A DNA stretch of 15,061 bases from Frankiales bacterium (lineage in GTDB: Bacteria > Actinomycetota > Actinomycetes > Mycobacteriales > SCTD01). A model generated the notes under the pieces. The model was given only the letters and a program-made list of their open reading frames with translations. It did no database searches and had not been told where the DNA came from. The position numbers and the translations under genes are program-made. The DNA is taken from contig JAODNQ010000208.1 of assembly GCA_025464695.1 (NCBI GenBank), positions 1 to 15,061 of the forward strand. The letters are read 5' to 3'. Positions 6,300-12,475 of the stretch are shown here, piece after piece. Each line of letters begins with the position of its first letter. Position 1 is the first letter of the stretch.

Positions 6300-7498
6300 C
6301 GGCGGCGTCCGGCCGGGCGACCGTCCGGGGGGCCATGGGGCTGCCCGTCGTGGGGATGGTCGGCGGGGGGCAGCTGTCGCGCATGACGCACCAGGCGGCC
6401 ATCGCGCTCGGCTTGTCGTTGCGCGTGCTGGCCGACAGCACGCACGACAGCGCCGCTCTGGTCGCCTCCGGGGTCGTCGTCGGCGAGCACACGTCGCTGG
6501 ACGACCTGCGCGCCTTCGCCGAGGGCTGCGAGGTCGTCACCTTCGACCACGAGCACGTCCCGGGCGGGCTGCTCGAGGCCCTCGAGGCCGAGGGCGTCCC
6601 GATCGCGCCGGGGGCCGCCGCGCTGCGGCACGCGCAGGACAAGGTCGTGATGCGGGAGCGCCTGTCCGCCCTCGGCGTGCCCGTGCCGCCGTTCACGCCG
6701 GTGGCCACCCGCGCCGACGTCGAGGGCTTCGCCCGCCACGTCGGCTGGCCCCTCGTGCTGAAGGCCGCGACCGGGGGCTACGACGGCAAGGGCGTCTGGG
6801 TCGTCCGCGACCTGGCCGAGGCCGACGAGGTGCTCGCGTCCGGGGTGCGGCTGCTGGCCGAGCAGCTGGTGCCCCTGCGCCGCGAGCTCGCTGCCGTGGT
6901 GGCCCGCTCCCCGTACGGCCAGGCCGCCGCCTGGCCCGTCGTGGAGACGGTGCAGGAGGACGGCATCTGCGTCGAGACCGTCGCCCCGGCGCCCGGGCTC
7001 TCGGAGGAGCTCGCACTCGAGGCCCAGGGGCTGGCTCTCCGGCTCGCGGACGAGCTGGGGGTCGTCGGCGTCCTGGCGGTGGAACTGTTCGAGACCACCT
7101 CGCCCGACGGGTCGGTGGCCCTGGTGGTCAACGAGCTCGCCATGCGCCCCCACAACAGCGCGCACTGGACCATCGAGGGCGCCCGCACCTCGCAGTTCGA
7201 GCAGCACCTGCGCGCGGTCCTCGACTACCCCCTCGGCGACACCCGGACCACCGCACCCTGGGTGGTCATGGCGAACCTGCTCGGCGGCCAACCGTCGGAG
7301 GAGGGGCCGGGCCTGGACGAGCGGCTGCACATGCTGTTCGCCCGCGACCCGGCCCTGAAGGTGCACCTGTACGGCAAGACCGTGAAGCCCGGCCGCAAGA
7401 TCGGGCACGTGAACGCGCTCGGGGACGACCTCGACGACGTGCGCCGGCGGGCCCGCGAGGGTGCGCACTACCTGAGGACGGGTGCGTGGCTGACGTGA
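6296..7498 (+). CDS. purK: 5-(carboxyamino)imidazole ribonucleotide synthase
   Basis: A 400-residue ATP-grasp enzyme that carboxylates AIR to N5-CAIR with ATP and bicarbonate in purine synthesis. The N-terminal Rossmann-like loop is [20 protein letters not shown] (about 18-37). The ATP-grasp part shows [19 protein letters not shown], the [19 protein letters not shown] stretch and the late metal/catalytic region [35 protein letters not shown] 6296 overlaps the phosphatase stop (GTGA); an ATG at 6335, which removes 13 residues, is an equally possible start. It works directly with purE, whose start overlaps its end. Confidence 0.95.
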   Translation: MTAASGRATVRGAMGLPVVGMVGGGQLSRMTHQAAIALGLSLRVLADSTHDSAALVASGVVVGEHTSLDDLRAFAEGCEVVTFDHEHVPGGLLEALEAEGVPIAPGAAALRHAQDKVVMRERLSALGVPVPPFTPVATRADVEGFARHVGWPLVLKAATGGYDGKGVWVVRDLAEADEVLASGVRLLAEQLVPLRRELAAVVARSPYGQAAAWPVVETVQEDGICVETVAPAPGLSEELALEAQGLALRLADELGVVGVLAVELFETTSPDGSVALVVNELAMRPHNSAHWTIEGARTSQFEQHLRAVLDYPLGDTRTTAPWVVMANLLGGQPSEEGPGLDERLHMLFARDPALKVHLYGKTVKPGRKIGHVNALGDDLDDVRRRAREGAHYLRTGAWLT

Positions 7499-7986
7499 CA
7501 CCGGTGGTCGGCATCGTCATGGGCAGCGACTCGGACTGGCCGGTGATGCAGGGCGCCGCCGAGGCGCTGGCCGAGTTCGACGTGCCGCACGAGGTGCGCG
7601 TGGTCAGCGCCCACCGCACGCCGCGCGACATGCTCGACTGGGCGTCCGCCGCCGCGGGTCGCGGCCTGCGGGTCGTCATCGCGGGCGCCGGCGGCGCGGC
7701 CCACCTGCCCGGGATGGTGGCGTCGATGACGCCCCTGCCGGTGGTCGGCGTCCCCGTGCCCCTCAAGCACCTCGACGGTCTGGACTCGCTGCTCTCGATC
7801 GTCCAGATGCCCGCCGGCGTGCCCGTCGCGACCGTCTCCATCGGCGGCGCGCGGAACGCCGGTCTGCTCGCGGTGCGCATCCTGGCCTCCTCCGACCCTG
7901 CTCTGCTCTCCCGGATGAGCGCGTTCCAGAGCGCGCTCGCCGACAGTGCACGGGCCAAGGACGCGGCGCTGCAAGCCCTGCTGTAG
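7486..7986 (+). CDS. purE: N5-carboxyaminoimidazole ribonucleotide mutase
   Basis: A 166-residue class I PurE that converts N5-CAIR to CAIR, the step after PurK. The phosphate-binding loop [13 protein letters not shown] (residues 9-21), SAHRTP with the catalytic His43 region, and the loop [14 protein letters not shown] are intact, as is [24 protein letters not shown] 7486 is chosen because GAGGA at 7474-7478 lies 7 nt upstream; the GTG at 7495 has no ribosome site at a usable distance. It overlaps purK by 13 bp. In mycobacteria the next gene on this strand is fadE25; here about 4 kb of accessory genes follow. Confidence 0.96.
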   Translation: MADVTPVVGIVMGSDSDWPVMQGAAEALAEFDVPHEVRVVSAHRTPRDMLDWASAAAGRGLRVVIAGAGGAAHLPGMVASMTPLPVVGVPVPLKHLDGLDSLLSIVQMPAGVPVATVSIGGARNAGLLAVRILASSDPALLSRMSAFQSALADSARAKDAALQALL

Positions 7987-7990
7987 CCCT

Positions 7991-8020
7991 TGTGGACGAC
8001 GGTGTCGTCCTGTGGACGAC
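7991..8020 (+). repeat. Two copies of TGTGGACGAC with an inverted arm between them
   Basis: TGTGGACGAC occurs at 7991-8000 and 8011-8020, exactly 20 bp apart. GTCGTCC at 8004-8010 is complementary to the GGACGAC inside both copies, so either of two 7-bp hairpins with 3-nt loops can form, but not both. It lies between purE and the first cassette gene. A third copy lies before the second cassette (10110-10119). The role is unknown; promoter, operator or RNA switch are all possible. Confidence 0.55.
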
Positions 8021-8057
8021 GCCGCCGAGCCGGGCGGGGCCGGGCAGCCTCGCCGCC

Positions 8058-8344
8058 ATGCAGACGACGAACCCCGGCGGCGTGTCCGTCGACCCCGAGG
8101 CCCTCCAGAGCGCCAGCCGCCGCCTGGACAGGGACGCCGCCGCGCTGCGGCGCGTGCAGCGCACCGCGCCCCGGCCGCTCTCGCCCGGGTGGCGCACGCC
8201 GGGCCCGGTCCGGTGCGGGGCGCGGCCCTGGACCTCGCCGACGCTCTGCGCGACGCCCTGTGGGTGCTGCAGCAGTCGGAGGCCCAGCTGGCCGCCGACG
8301 CCTCGACCCAGGCGTGGCAGACCGCCGTGGCGGACGGCCGGTGA
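8058..8344 (+). pseudogene. Frameshifted short helical protein, cassette 1 gene A (WXG100-like partner?)
   Basis: The ATG at 8058 opens MQTTNPGGVSVDPEALQSAS and a helical stretch RRLDRDAAALRRVQRTAP. The matching second half (AALARVAHAGPGPVRG, ALDLADALRDALWVLQQSEA, ending WQTAVADGR) is in the -1 frame and stops at 8342-8344. The total of 287 nt is one base short of 96 codons. Adding one C to the CCCC run at 8169-8172 would restore a 95-residue all-helical protein. The second-cassette counterpart (89 residues) is intact and also ends in ADGR just before a GTGA overlap, which supports a once-intact gene here. This is a true pseudogene or a base-call error; the last 51 residues could also start at an internal GTG near 8189. 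Confidence 0.6.
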
Positions 8345-9543
8345 GCGTGCGCGACGTCCGGGCCGACCAGGTCCGGGTCGCCGCCGCGGCCCTGCTCGCT
8401 GTCGCGGGGGACCTCGGGGATGCGGCCGGCAGCCTCGACGGGCTGCGCACCGGGGCCACCGCCGGCTGGACGGGTGGGAACGGGATGCGGTGGTCGGGCC
8501 GCGCCGTCGCGGCGTCGGCCTCCGGCCGGCAGCTGGAGGGCCTGGCGCGGTCGCTCGTGCGGACGCTGCACGCGCACGCCGACGAGGTCGAGCGGGCCCA
8601 GGCAGCCCTGGAGTCGCTCGACCGGCAGGTCGCCGAGGTCCAGCGACGGACCGCGCTGGCCCAGCACCTGTGGTCGGCCGACCCGGGGGAGGGCCGCGCG
8701 CCGCGCCCGGACGCCGCGTGGGAGCTGGCCGCGCTGCGGGCCCAGCAGCAGGCGGTCGAGGAGGAGGCGTCGACGACCGCCACGTGGACCGCGGCGGCGC
8801 TGCGCGCCCGCGTCCCCGAGCTGACCACCGGCCTGTCCGCCAGCACGGTGCTGCGGGCCGTCCGCGACGGGCTGCTGCCCGTGAACCAGTACGGGTACCA
8901 GCTGCCGGCGGGGGTCAAGGACCTCGGCGCGGCGGTGCAGCGGGCCCGCGCCGGCCGCCCGCCGCTCCTGCCCGCCCACCTCCGCGTCCCGGTCGGCCGG
9001 GTGCTCCGGCCCGTCGGCGCGGCGCTCGACCACGCCGGCCGGGTGCTCGGGCCGGTCGGCCTCCTGGTGGACCTGGCGGCGGTCCCGGCCGGACCGGACG
9101 AGGGCCTGCGCGGCACGGTCGACTACGCCGTCACCCTGGTGGGCCTGGCCGCGGCCGGCGTGGGTGCGGTGGCCAGCGCCCCCGAGGTCCTGGCTGCGGC
9201 CGCGGTCGTCGGCGCGGTCGCGACAGGTGCCGGTGTGGCGACGACCGCCTGGGACGCCGCCTCGCACCTCCCCAGGCCGGACCTCCCCCGCCCGCACCTG
9301 CCTCGTCCACACCTGTCTCATCAGGGCCTGCCGGGTCGGCGGGCGGCTGGTGCGCCGTCACGGGCCGGCCGGGACGACGGCGGCCGGCCTGGCGCGCCCA
9401 CTGCCCCGTCCCCGGCAGACAGGTCGCGGCGCCGCGCGGGGAGCGCGACGTCCGGCTCGGCGCGGCAGGCAGGACCGCGGGTGCCGCGCCCGCGCACCGC
9501 GGCGCGGGGCGCGGACGCGCCGGCCCTGACGCTCGCGTCGTGA
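8341..9543 (+). CDS. WXG100-like long protein, cassette 1 gene B
   Basis: A 400-residue protein of no recognised family. The N-terminal ~100 residues look like a WXG100 helical hairpin: helix, turn with W43-T-G45 (GATAGWTGGNGMRW), second helix with ADEVERAQAALESLDRQV. A helical middle follows (about 105-160), then LLPVNQYGYQLPAGVKDLG. Two Ala/Gly/Val-rich hydrophobic segments (about 263-281 and 283-303) come next, then three (H/D)LPRP repeats (309-323) and a basic Pro/Arg/Ala-rich tail that looks disordered. GTG 8341 overlaps the stop of gene A and the TGA overlaps the start of gene C (9540-9543). The build suggests a type VII secretion-type substrate, but no YxxxD/E signal and no known toxin domain were found. 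The paralogue is at 10441-11457. Confidence 0.78.
   Translation: MSVRDVRADQVRVAAAALLAVAGDLGDAAGSLDGLRTGATAGWTGGNGMRWSGRAVAASASGRQLEGLARSLVRTLHAHADEVERAQAALESLDRQVAEVQRRTALAQHLWSADPGEGRAPRPDAAWELAALRAQQQAVEEEASTTATWTAAALRARVPELTTGLSASTVLRAVRDGLLPVNQYGYQLPAGVKDLGAAVQRARAGRPPLLPAHLRVPVGRVLRPVGAALDHAGRVLGPVGLLVDLAAVPAGPDEGLRGTVDYAVTLVGLAAAGVGAVASAPEVLAAAAVVGAVATGAGVATTAWDAASHLPRPDLPRPHLPRPHLSHQGLPGRRAAGAPSRAGRDDGGRPGAPTAPSPADRSRRRAGSATSGSARQAGPRVPRPRTAARGADAPALTLAS
9265..9309 (+). repeat. Three 15-nt units encoding (H/D)LPRP
   Basis: Within gene B of cassette 1, residues 309-323 read HLPRP-DLPRP-HLPRP. Codons differ between units (CAC CTC CCC AGG CCG versus CAC CTG CCT CGT CCA), so the repeat is kept at protein level rather than being a fresh DNA slippage product. 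A fourth, degraded unit (HLSHQ) follows. Confidence 0.7.
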
Positions 9544-10088
9544 CAGGGCAGCCGGACGGCGCCCCGCTGACCGTGACCCTGCTCGACGAGGAGCTGGCGG
9601 TGCTGGTCCCGGGCGCGGGACCGCTGCCCCACCTCGACACCCTCGACGCGGCGGCGGCCGACGCCGTCCTGCGCAGTACAGCCCGCGGACTGCTGGTGCG
9701 CGGGCTCGCGCTCCCGCACGACGACGGGCTGGTCCCCGCGGCCGGTCTGGCCGGGCTGCTGCACCCGCTCGGGCGCCCCGGCCCGCTCCTGCAGGTGGAG
9801 GTCCACGGCACCGGCGTCCTCACCGTCGTCCGTCCGGCGGCTGACGGGGAGCTCCTGGTGCACGACGTCAGCGCCGACGGCGTCCACGTGCTGACCCTGC
9901 TGCCGGCGGGCGAGCTCGTGCAGCAGGTCGTGCGGGCCGTCGAGGAGGGCGCCGAGACGCAGCTGCGGCTGCACGGGACGGGTGCTCCGCCCGAGGAGGC
10001 CACCCTCCAGGGAGCCGCGGTGGCGGCGGCCGTCGTGCCGCGCCTGGTCGGTCACCTGGTCCGGCGGTCGGAGGCGACGCCCCGGTGA
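9540..10088 (+). CDS. TLLDEEL-family protein, cassette 1 gene C (EspG-like?)
   Basis: A 182-residue cytosolic-looking protein with no signal or membrane segment. Shared with its paralogue at 11454-12083 are TLLDEELAVLV (about residues 13-23), LRSTARGLLVRGLAL, a DDGL turn, and VHDVSADGVHVLTLLPAGEL. The pattern of an N-terminal 'LTLLDEEL' strand-helix, a 'R.LLVRGL' helix and a central beta region resembles EspG-type chaperones of ESX systems, but this is a guess from shape and context, not a family assignment. GTG 9540 overlaps the stop of gene B by GTGA. The C-terminal ~50 residues (QLRLHGTGAPPEEATLQG) differ from the paralogue. Confidence 0.78.
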   Translation: MTGQPDGAPLTVTLLDEELAVLVPGAGPLPHLDTLDAAAADAVLRSTARGLLVRGLALPHDDGLVPAAGLAGLLHPLGRPGPLLQVEVHGTGVLTVVRPAADGELLVHDVSADGVHVLTLLPAGELVQQVVRAVEEGAETQLRLHGTGAPPEEATLQGAAVAAAVVPRLVGHLVRRSEATPR

Positions 10089-10109
10089 GCACCCGCCTCA
10101 GGTCCACCC

Positions 10110-10119
10110 TGTGGACGAC
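10110..10119 (+). repeat. Third TGTGGACGAC element, upstream of cassette 2
   Basis: An exact copy of the ten-base element found twice upstream of cassette 1. It lies 55 bp before the GTG at 10175, in the 86-bp stretch between gene C of cassette 1 and gene A of cassette 2. This placement suggests the element travelled with the cassette and has a role in its expression. Confidence 0.5.
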
Positions 10120-10145
10120 CGCTCGCGGACGCCGCGCGTACGGCA

Positions 10146-10170
10146 CCCTCTCGCCCGAGAGAGAGGGAGG
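10146..10170 (+). promoter_or_regulatory. Hairpin that can cover the ribosome site of cassette 2 gene A
   Basis: CCCTCTC (10146-10152) is complementary to GAGAGGG (10161-10167), with an 8-nt loop. The right arm overlaps the purine-rich Shine-Dalgarno AGGGAGG (10164-10170) that precedes GTG 10175. An alternative hairpin, CTCTC/GAGAG (10148-10152 with 10157-10161), leaves the site free. Structure-controlled translation is possible but untested. Confidence 0.35.
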
Positions 10171-10174
10171 GACC

Positions 10175-10444
10175 GTGCGCACAGGTGCGGAGCTCGCCGA
10201 CCTGCGGGTGGCGGCAGCCGGGACGGACGAGATCGCGACGAGGCTGGGAGCGGTCGTCGGACCGGTCCGTCAGGCGCTCGAGCAGGTCGGGGCGGCCAGC
10301 GGTCAGGCGCGGGCGCGCCAGGCCTGCGAGACGGCCGAGCGCGAGCTGCTGCCCGCGCTGCGCCGGCTCCGGGTGACAGCCCGGGTGCTGAGCACCACGG
10401 CCACCGACCAGGTGGCCTCCTTCCGAGCGGCGGACGGACGGTGA
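10175..10444 (+). CDS. Short all-helical protein, cassette 2 gene A (WXG100-like partner?)
   Basis: An 89-residue protein beginning (V)RTGAELADLRVAAAGTDEI and ending QVASFRAADGR. It has two long helices around a short turn (VGAASGQARARQ) and no WXG motif; size and helical hairpin shape fit a WXG100-superfamily partner protein, but the family is not certain. GTG 10175 has a strong site, AGGGAGG, five bases upstream. A GTG at 10085 that overlaps the stop of the previous gene (GTGA) would give 119 residues with an Arg-rich start; I prefer 10175 because of the ribosome site. The stop overlaps the gene B start (GTGA 10441-10444). It is the intact counterpart of the broken gene at 8058-8344. Confidence 0.75.
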   Translation: MRTGAELADLRVAAAGTDEIATRLGAVVGPVRQALEQVGAASGQARARQACETAERELLPALRRLRVTARVLSTTATDQVASFRAADGR

Positions 10445-11457
10445 GCGCCCGCACCGCCTCCGTCCCCCGCCTGCGCGACGGCGCCAGGGACCTGCGCGCC
10501 GAGGCGACGCGGCTCGGCGAAGCGGCACGAGGCACCGAGCAGGTGCGGGCCCGGCTGGAGAAGGCCTGGTGGGGGCCGCACGCGGGCCGCTGGAGGAACC
10601 GGTCCAGGGCCCTGCACGACGCCGAGCGCCGCGCCGAGGCCGCCCTGCGGCGGACGGCCGGCGCGGTCGACCGCTACGCCGAGACCGTCGAGCGGGCGCA
10701 GCACGCCCTGGCGCAGATCGACCGCGACGCGGACGCCGCACGGGCGGCGGCGAGCCACGCCCTCGCCGGCTGGAGCGCGCAGCCGGTCGCGGCACGCGGG
10801 CCCCGGCCCTCCGGCGTCGGCCTCGGCCCGTTCCAGGCCCGGGAGCAGCAGGTCGAGGCGCAGGCCGAGCGCGACGCGCAGGCGTTCGCGGCCGAGGTCG
10901 CGGCCGCGCTGCACGAGCTGGACGCCCTCGTGGCGGCCGAGGTGCCGGCGAGCACCCTCACCGTCAGCCCCGTCTGGGAGGGCGTCGTCCGGGCGCCCGT
11001 CCTGCTGCCGCTGCCGCTCGCCACGGGCGGGACGGCGGAGGTGGTCCCCGCCGCCGGTCCGCTCGTGCTGCCGGTCCGCCAGCCGCTGCCCCGGGGCCCG
11101 GAGGTGACGGTCGCCGTGGACGTGCCCGCCGAGCCGGTGGCCGGGCCGACCGCCCTCGACGCTCTCGCCGGCCTCGTGTCCCCGCTGGTGCAGGCCGCCG
11201 CCGGCTCTCCCGCGCCGGCAGACCCCGTGGTGCCTCGTGCCGACGGCGTGGAAGCGGCTGTCGCGGACCTGACGGCCGCGGTCTACCTCCTGACCCAGCT
11301 CACCTGGGCGGCCGTCGGGGTCCGCCCCCGTCCCGGCTCCGCCGGAGGACGGCCGTGGGGCGGCACGCGTCCCCGACCCCCGCTCGTGCCCCGCCCGCGG
11401 GACCTGCCCGCCCCCCTGGACACCGCCTCGACCACCTCCACCGGAGCGCGCCGATGA
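10441..11457 (+). CDS. WXG100-like long protein, cassette 2 gene B
   Basis: A 338-residue protein. The N-terminal helical hairpin carries W43-W44-G45 (LEKAWWGPHAGRW) at exactly the same residue position as W-T-G in the cassette 1 protein, and the second helix has YAETVERAQHALAQIDRDAD against ADEVERAQAALESLDRQV there. A second coiled, charged helical part follows (about 138-175, QAREQQVEAQAERDAQAFAA). The middle is Pro/Val-rich. A short hydrophobic stretch (AVYLLTQLTWAAVGV, about 280-294) is followed by a Pro/Arg/Gly-rich tail. It is 62 residues shorter than its paralogue and lacks the two long hydrophobic segments. GTG 10441 and TGA 11455-11457 overlap both neighbours. Function unknown; a secreted or membrane-associated ESX-type substrate is the working guess. 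Confidence 0.78.
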   Translation: MSARTASVPRLRDGARDLRAEATRLGEAARGTEQVRARLEKAWWGPHAGRWRNRSRALHDAERRAEAALRRTAGAVDRYAETVERAQHALAQIDRDADAARAAASHALAGWSAQPVAARGPRPSGVGLGPFQAREQQVEAQAERDAQAFAAEVAAALHELDALVAAEVPASTLTVSPVWEGVVRAPVLLPLPLATGGTAEVVPAAGPLVLPVRQPLPRGPEVTVAVDVPAEPVAGPTALDALAGLVSPLVQAAAGSPAPADPVVPRADGVEAAVADLTAAVYLLTQLTWAAVGVRPRPGSAGGRPWGGTRPRPPLVPRPRDLPAPLDTASTTSTGARR

Positions 11458-12083
11458 CTGCCTCGTCCCTCACCCTGCTCGACGAGGAGCTCGGGCTGCT
11501 GGTCGCCGGTGACCTGCCGCTGCCCTGGCTCGAGGCCGTCGCGCCGGAGGAGCGCGACGCGGCCCTGCGCAGCAGTGCCCGCAGCCTGCTCGTGCGGGGC
11601 CTCGCGGAGGTGACGGACGAGGGCCTGCAGCCGTCCGCCGACCTCCGGCCCTGGCTCGCGCCCCTCACGGCGGGCGGGCACGCCGTCCAGCTGGTCGTCG
11701 CCGTGGACGGGCAGCAGCAGCTCGACCACACCGTCCTGCACTGCAGCGGCGACGACGTGCTCGTCCAGGACGTCAGCAGCGACGGCGTCCACCTGCTGAC
11801 CCGCCTGTCGCGCGCGGACGTGGCGGTGCTGCTGCGCAGCGCCCTGGACCCGCTGCGCCTGGCCGACGACGTCGACGAGGACGTCCTGCTCGACCCCGGC
11901 GACCTCTCGCGGCCCGACGCGGTCGCGAAGCTGTCGTCGTCGGACGGTCAGGACCTGGCGGTGGTCACGGCGGCCGGCGTCGTGTGGTGCCTGCGCAGCG
12001 CGCCGAGAGGACCGGAGCCGGTGCTGACCCGCCTCGACCCGGTCGGGCTCGACCGGCTGGTCGCCGGGCTGCTCGGCCCCTAG
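11454..12083 (+). CDS. TLLDEEL-family protein, cassette 2 gene C (EspG-like?)
   Basis: A 209-residue protein starting MTASSLTLLDEELGLLVAG. It shares with the cassette 1 gene C the opening TLLDEEL, LRSSARSLLVRGLAEVTDEGL, and VQDVSSDGVHLLTRLSRADV. It keeps an extra C-terminal domain of about 70 residues with a beta strand pair (QDLAVVTAAGVVWCLRS) that the shorter paralogue lacks. An EspG-like chaperone role is inferred from context and overall pattern only. The ATG overlaps the gene B stop (ATGA 11454-11457) and GGAGC lies just upstream. Its TAG stop shares the bases CTAG (12080-12083) with the stop of the converging CoA-binding gene, so no terminator separates them. Confidence 0.8.
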   Translation: MTASSLTLLDEELGLLVAGDLPLPWLEAVAPEERDAALRSSARSLLVRGLAEVTDEGLQPSADLRPWLAPLTAGGHAVQLVVAVDGQQQLDHTVLHCSGDDVLVQDVSSDGVHLLTRLSRADVAVLLRSALDPLRLADDVDEDVLLDPGDLSRPDAVAKLSSSDGQDLAVVTAAGVVWCLRSAPRGPEPVLTRLDPVGLDRLVAGLLGP

Positions 12084-12475
12084 CGGGGACCGTGCGCGGC
12101 CCACTCGATCTTGGGGCACCGGTCCATGACCACGACGAGCCCTGCCGCGCGCGCCCGCTCGGCCGCGGCCTCGTCGACGACGCCGAGCTGCATCCAGACG
12201 CCCTTCGCCCCGACCTCGACCGCCTGGTCGACCACCGGGCCCACAAGGCGCGCGTTGACGAAGCAGTCCACGACGTCGACCGGGAAGGGGACCTCGGCGA
12301 GCGTGGCGTAGCCCTGCTCCCCGTGCACGGTCTCCGCGCGCGGGTGCACCGGGACGACCCGCTTCCCGTGCGCCTGCAGGAAGGCGGCCACGCCGTAGGC
12401 CGCACGGGAGCGGTCCTCCGACAGGCCGACGACCGCCCAGGTCTGCAGGGCCAGGAGGTCGGCGACGCCGCTCAC
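12080..12475 (-). CDS. CoA-binding-domain protein (YccU family)
   Basis: A 131-residue Rossmann-fold protein of the CoA_binding_2 type. Visible are the first strand and nucleotide loop [20 protein letters not shown] (about residues 13-32), [31 protein letters not shown], and the late [20 protein letters not shown] and [12 protein letters not shown]. Proteins of this family bind CoA or a related nucleotide; their role in cells is poorly known. The start is GTG at 12473-12475, which overlaps the stop of the upstream ugd gene (GTGA), so the two are co-transcribed. Confidence 0.88.
   Translation of the reverse strand: MSGVADLLALQTWAVVGLSEDRSRAAYGVAAFLQAHGKRVVPVHPRAETVHGEQGYATLAEVPFPVDVVDCFVNARLVGPVVDQAVEVGAKGVWMQLGVVDEAAAERARAAGLVVVMDRCPKIEWAAHGPR

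Noticed and set aside
7994..8010. Intrinsic terminator after purE
   Set aside because: The GGACGAC/GTCGTCC stem is only 7 bp with no T-tract, and the same arm can pair downstream; a regulatory repeat is at least as likely.
7991..8020. DnaA boxes and a replication origin
   Set aside because: TGTGGACGA differs by one base from the GC-rich DnaA-box form TGTGGACAA, but there are only two copies, no AT-rich stretch, and no dnaA, dnaN or parAB genes nearby.
8160..8180. Programmed -1 ribosomal frameshift in gene A of cassette 1
   Set aside because: The codons here are ACC GCG CCC CGG. A -1 slip would put the proline tRNA on GCC, which does not match, and no X-XXY-YYZ heptamer is present. A mutation or base-call error is simpler.
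7992..10088. A single open frame across cassette 1 that could be read as one 698-residue protein
   Set aside because: Only its first ~40 codons (gene A start) and last 182 codons (gene C) look like protein; the middle is Arg/Gly/Pro-rich out-of-frame translation of gene B, which is in another frame with overlapping start and stop codons.
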